Shown here in pieces: positions 7,625 to 15,264 of a DNA stretch of 43,400 nucleotides; position 1 is the first letter of the stretch, and each line of letters begins with the position of its first letter. The position numbers were made by a program, and so were the translations under genes. The stretch comes from a virus: the IMG/VR virus record IMGVR_UViG_3300025543_004106, positions 1-43,400 of that record; one strand, given 5' to 3'. Under the pieces are notes generated by a model. It saw only the letters and a list, made by a program, of their open reading frames with translations. It did no database searches and had not been told where the DNA came from.

Positions 7625-9958
7625 TTAATGTCCTTCCTTCCAGTTATCTGCTATCTCTGGTGGTGCTTTAAGAGTTACTCCTGGTAGTACTAGATTAGTT
7701 TCCATTATATGCTGGACTATAGGTGCAAATTCTTCTGCTTGATCTTCTCTGATATTAATTACAAGTTGATCATGAACCTGCGCTTGAACTACAGCATCTA
7801 TATTCATCTCTTTAGCTTTTCTATTTATTTTTAGAGCTGCCCGGTTTACTACAGATGCGGCTAAGCTTTGTAGTTGGTAGTTGAGACAGTTGTTGAGTCC
7901 GTTTTTATAGTCTCTATATATTTGAAGTACTCTATCTTTTCCGTATTGGTCTGATAATTGTTTTCTAAATTTCCAGTCTAGTATTTCATCTCCAAACTTT
8001 TCATAGATTAGTTTTACTTTAGGTAGGTGTCTAACTCTACCTACGTGGTTTACTATAAATCCATAAGCTTTTACCTGCTCTCTTGATAATTCCATCCAAT
8101 CTTTTAGCTGTGGAAATCCATCTAAGTAACCATTTATTAATCGTTCTGCTTCTTTCTGAGGTACATCTAATGTCTTACCTAATGCGAAAGCTCCCATTCC
8201 GTATGGTACTCCTAATGCGTATCCTTTTGCAGTGTTTCTTTTTACTGGGTCTAGTTTCTTAAGAAATACAGGAGAGCTTCTATCCGGACTTACTCCGTTA
8301 GGGTACTTCCTTGTATCTTCTTCTAACTTTTCGGTTTTAATAGCAACCGTAGAGTAGAAGTCCCAACCGTTGTTAAAGATATCTTGTAGATTCTTATCTT
8401 TTGTTACAGATGCAAAGCAGTGTGGTTCTAAGGATTCGTAATCCGAGTCAATTACTTTCCTACCTTTTCCAGCTGTAAGGAATGCTCTTACTATATTTGT
8501 ATACCTTACAATAATAGGTGCGTCTTCTCCTTCTTCTTTAGGTTTAGGTAGCTGTTGAGCATCTGATCCATACCGTCCTGATACTGTTCCGTGTTGCTTG
8601 AAGTAAAAGTAATATCTTCCGTTTTCACTTCTATCCAAAAATCGATCTACATATGTTGACTTAATCTTCAAGAGTTTATTATATATACGTAAATTTTCTG
8701 CCCAAGCATAGGTTTTTGAAAGATGTTCTAACATATCCATATCGAATTGCGCTTGTCCTTTCTTAGTCTTACTCTTAGCTTTAATCCCCATATAGTCAAA
8801 TACTATCTCTCCTAAGTGCTTTTTAGATTGTATATTAATATGTTCACCGTCGTTCTTTTCTTTCCATAGGGACATTGAGATCCTTGCTACCTCAAGTTCA
8901 TCTAGTATGTTTATGTCTCCTGTCAGTAGGTACTCTTTAGCAGGACTGTCTTCTAGTTCTTCTATATTTTTCTGAGTTAAGGAGTATTTTTTAGTCTTTT
9001 CTGATTTAGGTAAAGATAAAGAATATCTTTGAGCTAGTTTCTGCGCCCAACTACCTTTGTTATTAGGAGGGAAGTTATCGAAAGCAGTATTCATTACCCA
9101 TTGCTTAGCTTCTGAGGTATCTAGTAAGCTTTTCATAACAATGCTTTTATTCTTTTCTAAATCTTTTACAATATTCTTATGAGTTTCTTCTAGCAAATCC
9201 ATATCTAGATCAACTCCAAATTCTTCCATAGGTATTGTAACTTCCTTATAAATCGGCATTACTTCATCTTCGAAAAAAAACTTCTCTAAGTTCTCTTCTT
9301 TTAACCTCTTAAGGAAGTGGTTACACAGTCTTAAAGTTAAATCAGTATCTGCAGAAGCATACTTAGATAGTACATCTAAATCTGCTTTATATATTTCAAA
9401 GTTGGTTTTTGTAACTTCTCCTCCATTTTTTTTAATAGATCCTTTCAGTTCTAATTGCTCTTCGTTAGCTGCTTTTTCTACATCTAACCCGATTTCTTCT
9501 TGCACTGATATTGCTAGGGGTTTAAGTCCGAATACTCCCATACCTGCTCCTTCTTCTTGTACTGTGTGTACTAGTAGTAATGTTTCTACCCAGAGGTCTT
9601 CTAATAAGTCTACGCCGTAGTAGTTCTTAATATAACGGCAGTCAAACGAAGCATTATGCATTACAAGTTTCTTACCTTTCAACATCTTAAGGAGGTTCTT
9701 AGAGATAACTTCAGTACTTTGTCCGTTTATCTCTTGAGTTACTAGCTCCTCTTTCTCGTAATCCCATACTAAGGTAGGAATATAAAATCCAATCCCTTCT
9801 TCTCCGGAAATAGACCATCCTACAATCTTACCGCTTCTCATGTTAAGGGAAGTAGTTTCTGTATCGACTGCGATTACTTCTGATTCTTGTATATGTTGAT
9901 ACATTAGTTTTAACGTCTCAGTATCTTGGACGGTATAATACTTCTTTTCTATATTCAT
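7625..9958 (-). CDS. polA: DNA polymerase, family A, with 3'-5' exonuclease
   Basis: The 777-residue protein has an N-terminal DnaQ-like exonuclease: DTE (32-34), HNASFD (101-106) and YASADTD (200-206), so proofreading residues look intact. No 5' nuclease domain is fused; a separate 5' nuclease is at 27601-28632. The polymerase motifs are SGRYGS, motif A DYESLE (D506, E511), motif B R574..K578...Y586 and motif C VHDQ (728-731). The residue matching E. coli F762 is Leu582. Motif C has Gln where VHDE usually has Glu. It is the likely main replicase and replaces the family B polymerase of T4. The start at 9958 follows the stop of the small gene upstream by four bases. Confidence 0.95.
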   Translation of the reverse strand: MNIEKKYYTVQDTETLKLMYQHIQESEVIAVDTETTSLNMRSGKIVGWSISGEEGIGFYIPTLVWDYEKEELVTQEINGQSTEVISKNLLKMLKGKKLVMHNASFDCRYIKNYYGVDLLEDLWVETLLLVHTVQEEGAGMGVFGLKPLAISVQEEIGLDVEKAANEEQLELKGSIKKNGGEVTKTNFEIYKADLDVLSKYASADTDLTLRLCNHFLKRLKEENLEKFFFEDEVMPIYKEVTIPMEEFGVDLDMDLLEETHKNIVKDLEKNKSIVMKSLLDTSEAKQWVMNTAFDNFPPNNKGSWAQKLAQRYSLSLPKSEKTKKYSLTQKNIEELEDSPAKEYLLTGDINILDELEVARISMSLWKEKNDGEHINIQSKKHLGEIVFDYMGIKAKSKTKKGQAQFDMDMLEHLSKTYAWAENLRIYNKLLKIKSTYVDRFLDRSENGRYYFYFKQHGTVSGRYGSDAQQLPKPKEEGEDAPIIVRYTNIVRAFLTAGKGRKVIDSDYESLEPHCFASVTKDKNLQDIFNNGWDFYSTVAIKTEKLEEDTRKYPNGVSPDRSSPVFLKKLDPVKRNTAKGYALGVPYGMGAFALGKTLDVPQKEAERLINGYLDGFPQLKDWMELSREQVKAYGFIVNHVGRVRHLPKVKLIYEKFGDEILDWKFRKQLSDQYGKDRVLQIYRDYKNGLNNCLNYQLQSLAASVVNRAALKINRKAKEMNIDAVVQAQVHDQLVINIREDQAEEFAPIVQHIMETNLVLPGVTLKAPPEIADNWKEGH

Positions 9959-9962
9959 ATTA

Positions 9963-10256
9963 TTAAAATAACATTTTAAATCTTGTAACTGACATTCCGG
10001 ATTTTTCTAAAGCCTCGTTAGTAGCTTTAACCATGTTCTCACCGTAAGTGTAAATACCTTCTTCGCCGTTAGTTAATACTCCGATAACTTCTCTTTCTTT
10101 AAACCCAATAGCGCTCCTAGTTCTACCAAACTCTTCTGCTAAGAGCTCTCGTACAACTTTTACGTCTTTGTTTTTAATCATTGAAAGGTATCTATCGAAA
10201 TAAAGTCGACATTCCTCCAATGGCCATTCTTTGTAGTGCTTTTCTGCTTTTGACAT
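9963..10256 (-). CDS. Hypothetical small protein, possible helical DNA-binding
   Basis: The 97-residue charged protein has an N-terminal helical region (KHYKEWPLEECRLYFDRY) followed by VVRELLAEEFGRTRSAIGFK, whose helix-turn-helix-like spacing and R-S-A-I pattern recall SANT/Myb-like or phage HTH repeats. It has no cysteine pairs or membrane segment. It is placed directly upstream of polA, with a candidate promoter (10274-10287) ahead of it. Its leader GGTTATATTATG is the recurrent start context. A DNA-binding role is only suggestive. Confidence 0.6.
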   Translation of the reverse strand: MSKAEKHYKEWPLEECRLYFDRYLSMIKNKDVKVVRELLAEEFGRTRSAIGFKEREVIGVLTNGEEGIYTYGENMVKATNEALEKSGMSVTRFKMLF

Positions 10257-10273
10257 AATATAACCGTTTTATT

Positions 10274-10287
10274 TACCTAAATATAAG
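10274..10287 (-). promoter_or_regulatory. Candidate promoter box, copy 2 (CTTATATTTAGGTA)
   Basis: This is the same 14-bp sequence as at 4576-4589 (CTTATATTTAGGTA on the minus strand). It lies between the terminator at 10291-10316 and the ATG at 10256, leaving an 18-bp leader, a layout fitting a promoter for the small gene plus polA. Confidence 0.45.
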
Positions 10288-10290
10288 AAA

Positions 10291-10316
10291 AAAGTGGCAA
10301 TTAAGCCACTCTTTTT
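10291..10316 (-). terminator. Rho-independent terminator at the end of the QueF unit
   Basis: Arms AGTGGC (10293-10298) and GCCACT (10305-10310) form a 6-bp stem with a 6-nt loop AATTAA, followed on the minus strand by T's. On the plus strand it also ends in seven T's, so it may work both ways. It sits at the stop of the gene ending at 10317. Confidence 0.7.
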
Positions 10317-10574
10317 TTAACTTTCTCCGTAGATATCCCAAATCTCTGGTTCTGGTTCGTCTATAATTTCTACTTCCTCTACTAAGGCATATAACTTCCC
10401 ATTCAACGGCTCTAACCTGTAGTGTCCTTTAAATTTAGTTTTTCGCATATACTGTGTTAATGCTTGAACTAATCCTTCAATAACATTCTCTCGGTCTATT
10501 ACAAGTTCCCAGTTATCTCCAGGAGGTACTCTTTCTGCTATGAGTTCTTTTACTTCATGAACTTTCGTATCCAT
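10317..10574 (-). CDS. Hypothetical acidic small protein
   Basis: The 85-residue protein is helical in the N-terminal half and ends in an acidic tail (EVEIIDEPEPEIWDIYGES). Its start overlaps the stop of the preceding small gene (TAATG), so it is part of the QueF operon. I do not recognise it. Confidence 0.65.
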   Translation of the reverse strand: MDTKVHEVKELIAERVPPGDNWELVIDRENVIEGLVQALTQYMRKTKFKGHYRLEPLNGKLYALVEEVEIIDEPEPEIWDIYGES

Positions 10575-10717
10575 TACACTATTGATTTACCTAATATTAA
10601 ACATGATTCGTCTTTGTGAATTTTGACTGAATAATGTGTGTCGTGTTCTTCTATAACTAAAGGTAAGTCTTTATAACTCTTATAGTTATCGTATACGTAT
10701 TGTTGTACTTTCTCCAT
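10574..10717 (-). CDS. Hypothetical 47-residue protein
   Basis: The frame reads MEKVQQYVYDNYKSYKDLPL and ends LILGKSIV. Both ends form TAATG overlaps: its ATG overlaps the stop of queF and its stop overlaps the next ATG. This continuous coupling supports it as a real gene despite its length. No family is recognised. Confidence 0.65.
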   Translation of the reverse strand: MEKVQQYVYDNYKSYKDLPLVIEEHDTHYSVKIHKDESCLILGKSIV

Positions 10718-11634
10718 TACTGTCTTAATGTTTTAGCGATTCTATAAGCTGGATTAGTGAAGAAGTCTGGTATTAGATGTGAGTGAGATGCTCTAATTGG
10801 ATTAATGTCTAACCCTCCTCTTCTAGTGTATAGACATGCTACCATTAGTTCTTCTGGTTCAAAGGCATCGTTTAAATGCTTATATACCATTTCGCATATC
10901 TCTTCATGGAAGTGACTTACTGTCCTGTGACTCACTATGTACTTAGCGATCGATTCAGGTGTTGGTATTTTATCTCCCTTTAGTCTTATATATACATCCC
11001 CCCAATCCGGTTGATTAGTTACTCTACAGTTAGAACGTAGTAGGTTAGATTTTAATCTAACAGTCATATTAATATCATTATCAAGTTCCTCAGCTTCTAA
11101 TTGAGAGGAGTCGGATTGAAATGCTGTAAAATCTATTTCATCTAAATCAGCAATTTCTGCTATATCTAAAAAAGTTCCTGGAAATGTAAAGGCTTCAGTA
11201 TCCTCTTCGGAAGTATAAAATGAGACTGTTGTATCAGTTTCTAGCAATTTATCTAGATCTCTTTTAACTCTTGCTTCTATTCCTAGGATACAGTCTGATG
11301 CTGTGTTTCCTATTCTAGTCATATTTAAAGAATTAAGATATAGTTTGATTGATTTAGATTCTACATGATATTCACTATCTGAAGGACATACTATTTTAAG
11401 CATACCTGCTACTGGTTGTCCTTTAGTTGTAATAGCAGAAACTTCATAACAGTTCCATGTGTCTACTCCTACAAAAGAGTCTGATGTTAATTCGTATCCC
11501 TCTCTATTTAGGTACCTTGGTACTTTTACTAATAAGTCTGGATTGTATTGGTCGGAGTATCCGTCTCCTCCAACTTTACCTAAATGCTTTCCTGCAATTT
11601 TTACTACTTCTTCGTAATTTTTTACTTTTGTCAT
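10717..11634 (-). CDS. queF: preQ0 reductase (bimodular QueF)
   Basis: The 305-residue protein matches long-form QueF, which reduces 7-cyano-7-deazaguanine (preQ0) to preQ1 with NADPH. I see the ESKSIKLY motif (92-99) that binds NADPH/substrate, a large insertion, SNCRVTNQPDWG (201-212) with catalytic Cys203 and Asp210, and SHFHEEICE (240-248). The ATG at 11634 is chosen because it lies after the SNase-like stop with an A-rich leader; the ATG at 11664 would overlap that gene by 20 bp. With QueC upstream it makes preQ1, so preQ1-type bases in DNA are expected. Tetrahydrofolate or tRNA roles are unlikely because DpdA is adjacent. Confidence 0.92.
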   Translation of the reverse strand: MTKVKNYEEVVKIAGKHLGKVGGDGYSDQYNPDLLVKVPRYLNREGYELTSDSFVGVDTWNCYEVSAITTKGQPVAGMLKIVCPSDSEYHVESKSIKLYLNSLNMTRIGNTASDCILGIEARVKRDLDKLLETDTTVSFYTSEEDTEAFTFPGTFLDIAEIADLDEIDFTAFQSDSSQLEAEELDNDINMTVRLKSNLLRSNCRVTNQPDWGDVYIRLKGDKIPTPESIAKYIVSHRTVSHFHEEICEMVYKHLNDAFEPEELMVACLYTRRGGLDINPIRASHSHLIPDFFTNPAYRIAKTLRQ

Positions 11635-11644
11635 AATTTTATTT

Positions 11645-11998
11645 TTAGTTTTTTGATCCGCCATCGTAACTTACAGCATGACCGTTTTCGATTAGTAGTT
11701 TATTTAATGAGGTTTCTTCTCCTTTAATGAAAATATCAGCGAGTACTCTTCCATACTTACCTTTGCCGTAAGATTGTATTTCAAATCTTCCTTCATTTAA
11801 CATTAAATAAGCTTCTGTGAATGCTGATGCTTTTAATCCTTTAACTTTTTCTGCTTTATCTCTAGTTCTCTTTTCCCAAGTATCTACTCCTTTAAACCTT
11901 AACCTTGCTTTTATCCAAGTATCAAATCCTAAGTCAATCATGACATCCGCTGTGTCTCCGTCGATTACTCTTACTAACTTTGCTCCGTATCTATACAT
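11645..11998 (-). CDS. Staphylococcal nuclease-like (SNase/TNase) protein
   Basis: The 117-residue protein has the SNase OB-fold: VIDGDTADVMIDLG (11-24), ARLRFKGVDTWEKRT (31-45) and GKYGRVLADI (80-89). Candidate catalytic residues are Arg34, Glu42 and Arg84 (the classical R35/E43/R87 triad), with Asp13 as a calcium ligand. The start is the ATG at 11998; the TTG at 12013 gives only a five-residue extension. It lacks a signal peptide, so it would act inside the cell, possibly to cleave host DNA or recycle nucleotides. It overlaps the preceding gene by 8 bp. Confidence 0.85.
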   Translation of the reverse strand: MYRYGAKLVRVIDGDTADVMIDLGFDTWIKARLRFKGVDTWEKRTRDKAEKVKGLKASAFTEAYLMLNEGRFEIQSYGKGKYGRVLADIFIKGEETSLNKLLIENGHAVSYDGGSKN

Positions 11999-12239
11999 TC
12001 TCAAAATATTCAATTAAAAATTCTTTTCGGTATAACATTACTTTTCCGGTATATGTTTTAGTTTTTACCTCTCTAATATTAACCGGTTCTTTCTTTATCT
12101 TTGCTGCTCTATATACATCTGCACCTAGTTGTGTTCCTGCAGGATACCCTAAGTGGTCAAATAATGATACTGTAGCTTGTTTTTTATTAGTATAATCGGC
12201 TCCATCTATCACGATATCTTCTGTTTTAAAGTTTAACAT
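11991..12239 (-). CDS. Hypothetical small protein
   Basis: The 82-residue protein has a Gly/Ala-containing central part (HLGYPAGTQLGADVYRAAK) and a basic C-terminal part. It overlaps the kinase stop (TAATG at 12241-12237) and the next gene by 8 bp. I do not recognise a family. Confidence 0.65.
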   Translation of the reverse strand: MLNFKTEDIVIDGADYTNKKQATVSLFDHLGYPAGTQLGADVYRAAKIKKEPVNIREVKTKTYTGKVMLYRKEFLIEYFENV

Positions 12240-12757
12240 TATTTTATAAAATTTAATATTTGGTCTACTCTTTGCATAGGAGATCCCGTAATGGTAAGGT
12301 AGGGTTTTCTTATGTCATTAAGGAGTGCTTTAAATTCTTTATCAATCTTTACTCTCCATTCTTCATCTACACTACGTACTCCATCATCTACTGATTTGAA
12401 TTCTATAGGGAAGTATATGTAATGAGTGTATTCATTCTTTACCCTGTTCCAGGTGTCTTCTATATAACTGTGGCTAGAAGTGTCAATACCCGGCATAAAA
12501 TTAGAATATACCATCAGGTCCATATAACATCTATCTAATAGAAGATTACCTGGCCGTAATAAAGCTTCTAAATGAAAACTACTTATAGCTAGTTGAGTTT
12601 TAGAAGTTCCTTTTTCATTAATAGGAAATCCATACTCTGCTACTGTTCTAGTAGACTCGTTAATAAATTCGTATTTAGGTAGTTTATTTTTTAATAATTC
12701 ATATACAGTAGTCTTACCCGTACTACTTGCTCCTACTAGTGCTATTCTTTTAACCAT
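12239..12757 (-). CDS. P-loop kinase, NadR/AAA_28-like
   Basis: The 172-residue protein begins with a Walker A motif GASSTGKTT (9-17), a conserved ESTRTVAEYGF element, LLLDRCYMDLMVYSNF (a Walker B-like/DR segment), and a C-terminal TGSPMQRVDQI helix. This fits the AAA_28 domain family that includes the NadR ribosylnicotinamide kinase and other small phage nucleoside or nucleotide kinases. Its substrate cannot be named from the sequence. Next to MazG-like, formyltransferase and deazaguanine genes, a nucleoside- or nucleotide-related phosphorylation role is plausible but unproven. Confidence 0.8.
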   Translation of the reverse strand: MVKRIALVGASSTGKTTVYELLKNKLPKYEFINESTRTVAEYGFPINEKGTSKTQLAISSFHLEALLRPGNLLLDRCYMDLMVYSNFMPGIDTSSHSYIEDTWNRVKNEYTHYIYFPIEFKSVDDGVRSVDEEWRVKIDKEFKALLNDIRKPYLTITGSPMQRVDQILNFIK

Positions 12758-13043
12758 TTAATGTACCTATTTGTTTAGACAATATAAGAAATTTTTCTAT
12801 ACGCTCCACCTTTTTCTCTTGATATTCTGTAATCGGTATGTGTAAAAATTCTTCAGGGAATAACATTCTCATCGCTGCCATAAGGTCACCATATTCTTGT
12901 AGAAGTCTTTCTTTGTTAGTAAGTTCTCCTGGCTGAGTACCGGTTGGGTCAGTTAGTCCGAATCTTAATGCTTTAGTAGATCTTTGAGTTACTTCAGCAC
13001 ATTCCTCAGCTATAATTGTTAATAAATGTTCTTCTCTTGTCAT
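12750..13043 (-). CDS. MazG-like nucleotide pyrophosphohydrolase
   Basis: The 97-residue protein (starting MTREEHLLTIIAEECAEVTQ) has the all-alpha NTP pyrophosphatase metal motif EExxE (13-17) and ExxD (Glu50/Asp53 in QEYGDLMAAM). These enzymes hydrolyse NTPs or dNTPs to monophosphate. The ATG at 13043 overlaps the previous stop by 4 bp (ATGA) and is preferred to the upstream codon at 13070. In this context it may remove unwanted nucleotides or clean the pool; exact substrate unknown. Confidence 0.8.
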   Translation of the reverse strand: MTREEHLLTIIAEECAEVTQRSTKALRFGLTDPTGTQPGELTNKERLLQEYGDLMAAMRMLFPEEFLHIPITEYQEKKVERIEKFLILSKQIGTLNG

Positions 13044-13576
13044 AAAGATTTCTTTAAGAAAGTTACCCATAAGTACATCGATCTATCTCTAGTTACTTTC
13101 CACATCTCTTCTTCTGTAATATTATATGCATTAAATCTTTCTTCTGCTATAATCTTTCCTTCATCTACTCCAGCTGTAACTTTATGTAGAACACATCCCA
13201 TGACTTCGTGTTTAGAGTTAAAAGCTCTGATTTGAGGGTCTTTACCTTTTAGTTCAGGGTACTCGGTGATGAGTCCTGGATGTCCGTTTATTATTGTATG
13301 TTTCTCGCATATCTCTGCAGGCATAATCCTTAGCCACCCATGTAAAGTTACTAGAGGTTCTTTGTAGTACTCTAATACCTCTTCTAGTTCTTTTTGAGTA
13401 GGTTTATTAGAGATTGTTACTAGCCTAGTAGATTCTTTTATGTCTGGGTGTATCTGTCTGAGAGAGTTTGGTCTTTCATTCGTAACTATTACGTCAGGCC
13501 ACTTCCCTATTGCATTTACTATTTCAACTATCTCACTTCCGGTTTGAGAAAAAAAAGCGATCCACTTATATTTCAT
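13040..13576 (-). CDS. dpdN: Formyltransferase, probably dPreQ1 formyltransferase (DpdN-like)
   Basis: The 178-residue protein belongs to the GART/PurN formyltransferase fold: LHGWLRIMPAEICEKHTI (78-95), the catalytic INGHPG (Asn97, His99), and VTAGVDEGKII (133-143) with Asp138. It is shorter than typical PurN (about 190-210 residues). Published work on phage DNA names a dPreQ1 formyltransferase, DpdN, that gives formylamino-methyl-deazaguanine; placement two genes downstream of the DpdA-like transglycosylase together with queF fits that role. Alternative: a purine-synthesis PurN. Formyl donor would be 10-formyl-tetrahydrofolate by family. The assignment to DpdN rests on context, not on comparison. 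Confidence 0.72.
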   Translation of the reverse strand: MKYKWIAFFSQTGSEIVEIVNAIGKWPDVIVTNERPNSLRQIHPDIKESTRLVTISNKPTQKELEEVLEYYKEPLVTLHGWLRIMPAEICEKHTIINGHPGLITEYPELKGKDPQIRAFNSKHEVMGCVLHKVTAGVDEGKIIAEERFNAYNITEEEMWKVTRDRSMYLWVTFLKKSL

Positions 13577-13577
13577 T

Positions 13578-13769
13578 TTACTTTACTTTGCTTTTAATAT
13601 TTTCGTAAGCTGTCGGGTATCTGTATTTTCCATCAAATACCCAATATTTTATCTTATATGTAGATCCTGCTGGTTTTTCTTTTTCTATCCTTTCTATAGT
13701 TCCTTTAAGAATCTCTCCTATAAAAGTAAACTTTACATTATCTCCTACTTTATACCTTTTTAGTCCCAT
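13578..13769 (-). CDS. Hypothetical SH3-like small protein
   Basis: The 63-residue protein (MGLKRYKVGDNVKF...) is strand-rich with the pattern VGDNVKFTFIGEILKGTIERI, like a small SH3/Tudor-like barrel. The ATG at 13769 lies inside the end of the upstream dpdA-like gene and is preferred to an upstream TTG. Sitting between the transglycosylase and formyltransferase genes, it may belong to the same modification machinery, but no function is known. Confidence 0.6.
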   Translation of the reverse strand: MGLKRYKVGDNVKFTFIGEILKGTIERIEKEKPAGSTYKIKYWVFDGKYRYPTAYENIKSKVK

Positions 13770-14556
13770 TAACAAACCATTTAAACTTATGTATATTGTT
13801 TAAGATTAAATTAGTATCTCCAACCTCGTGATTCATAAGTTCATGAAGTTTTTGAGATTCTTTATTCCACAATCCGTCTGATTTATATCCGATTCCTTTT
13901 ATCCCATGTACTACTGGGTTACTAGTATCTAATGAGTATATCCAATCGTATTGCGAGTAGAAAGAAAATTCTTGAGGTAAACTACAACCTAGTAGATGAT
14001 GCTTCTTATCTTCGTTTATAATACCGTCTCTTAGTAAATCTCCTAGTAGCTTAACACGTCCTAGCATCCAACTAACGTATTTGTTAGGGTGAGAGATAGT
14101 CTCAGTGTAGTACGAATAGTCGAAAGAAATAGCAATCATATCTACATCTGCCATTTTATCCATATATTCGTAGCATGCTACTATTTGCTTATAGGTCTTA
14201 CCCTGTACTACTCCTATTTTCTTACCGTAAGCAGCATCTGCATACCTTAGATTCCAGTCTGCCATTTGAGACATAGTCTTTTTAGTATCTTCTAGAGCGT
14301 CTGGGACTATGTACCATTCTGGTTTTAATTCGTTGACCCAGTGTATAAATTTATCGGAATCAAAAGCTTCTTCTAATTCAAATATTGAATTATCTAAAAT
14401 AACCTCTCTACCTTTATTTACTGCATCTTTAAATTGTTGAAAATATTCTTTATCTTCTTCAAATAAATGTACTAATGCGTAATCGTAGTCTGTATATTCC
14501 TGCACTTCCTTGAAAATACTCTTAGGTGCTTCATGCGCTATTTTTATATTACTCAT
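13750..14556 (-). CDS. dpdA: DNA guanine transglycosylase, DpdA-like (TGT fold)
   Basis: The 268-residue protein matches a short tRNA-guanine transglycosylase-type TIM barrel: REVILDNSIFELEE (50-63), EWYIVPDALEDTKKT (80-94), KIGVVQGKTY (113-122), DVDMIAISFDY (138-147), HLLGCSLPQEF (187-197) and YSLDTSNP (207-214). Asp55, Asp86 and Asp210 are candidates for the active-site aspartates. The shortness, lack of zinc-binding Cys/His and its deazaguanine neighbours fit DpdA, which swaps guanine in DNA for a 7-deazaguanine. Its subfamily cannot be set by eye. An RNA-acting Tgt is the alternative but is usually longer. Confidence 0.78.
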   Translation of the reverse strand: MSNIKIAHEAPKSIFKEVQEYTDYDYALVHLFEEDKEYFQQFKDAVNKGREVILDNSIFELEEAFDSDKFIHWVNELKPEWYIVPDALEDTKKTMSQMADWNLRYADAAYGKKIGVVQGKTYKQIVACYEYMDKMADVDMIAISFDYSYYTETISHPNKYVSWMLGRVKLLGDLLRDGIINEDKKHHLLGCSLPQEFSFYSQYDWIYSLDTSNPVVHGIKGIGYKSDGLWNKESQKLHELMNHEVGDTNLILNNIHKFKWFVNGTKKV

Positions 14557-14737
14557 CTATCTCTATATTACTTATTGATGTCCTTAAATCTTGCATTGCT
14601 TTATCTAACTCCTCTAAATAGCCATCACTACTTAATTCTGCAGATAATTCAGTTAACGCTTTTATTGCTATAGAGTACGGCACCATCTCCATCTTATGGC
14701 TTTCTATGAATATCTTGTGATCTTCTAAATTAATCAT
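14549..14737 (-). CDS. Hypothetical 62-residue protein
   Basis: The small acidic helical protein (MINLEDHKIFIESHKMEMVP..., ending ISNIEIDE) has no recognisable motif. It overlaps the MazG-like gene by 8 bp and the dpdA-like gene by 8 bp, making a coupled run of three genes. Confidence 0.65.
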   Translation of the reverse strand: MINLEDHKIFIESHKMEMVPYSIAIKALTELSAELSSDGYLEELDKAMQDLRTSISNIEIDE

Positions 14738-15260
14738 TACTACTTGTTTTTAATTGTTCTTCTGTAAAAAACTGTCTTAAGTCGGGTCTGAAGTAATTGA
14801 TTGATTTCATTACTTTCTTATCTCTAGACCTGTATACAATATACCTGCCTTCCTCGATTCTCTCAAAATGACAGGCCTCACCTTGTTCCTTACTTCTTTG
14901 GCTGACGGTCTGTATGGCTTCCTCTTCAGTTTTGCAAGCTTTCGACATATTACTTGCTTGAACTTCTTGATATGCTGGCCATACCTTATCCTTAATACCG
15001 TGTAGCATAGCACCGTTCCCAAGGGAAACATAAGTAATATCGCACAAAGCATCCAGAACTTCCACAATATCTCCTCGTTCGCAAGCTTCTCTATATTCTT
15101 CGAGCTCTTCGAGAATGAAGTCATAAACAAATTGCCATTCTTTCTTTTCTGGGATTGTTGGTTCATAGTTGTTTGGTTTTCCAAATGTATGGTTGAAGAT
15201 TTCTACCTCATTAATGAAAGGTACATCTACTTCGCTGAATAAGCTTAATTGATTGTTCAT
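14730..15260 (-). CDS. MazG-like/PRA-PH-like pyrophosphohydrolase
   Basis: The 176-residue protein has a central all-alpha NTP-PPase core: EELEEYREA (51-59) and EVLDALCDITYV (67-78), giving the EExxE and ExxD metal ligands, then AYQEVQASNMSK. A C-terminal extension of about 60 residues (about 115-176) contains EEGRYIVYRSRDKKV. The family hydrolyses nucleotide triphosphates or phosphoribosyl-ATP-type substrates. It sits between folE and dpdA, so a role in nucleotide-pool control for the modification pathway is plausible. A 124-codon frame in another phase here is a shadow. Confidence 0.8.
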   Translation of the reverse strand: MNNQLSLFSEVDVPFINEVEIFNHTFGKPNNYEPTIPEKKEWQFVYDFILEELEEYREACERGDIVEVLDALCDITYVSLGNGAMLHGIKDKVWPAYQEVQASNMSKACKTEEEAIQTVSQRSKEQGEACHFERIEEGRYIVYRSRDKKVMKSINYFRPDLRQFFTEEQLKTSSND

Positions 15261-15264
15261 AATT

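Noticed and set aside
14810-15184. 124-codon alternative frame within the MazG-like gene
   Set aside because: The other frame has MazG motifs (EExxE, ExxD) and overlaps cleanly with neighbours; this one has none and no leader.
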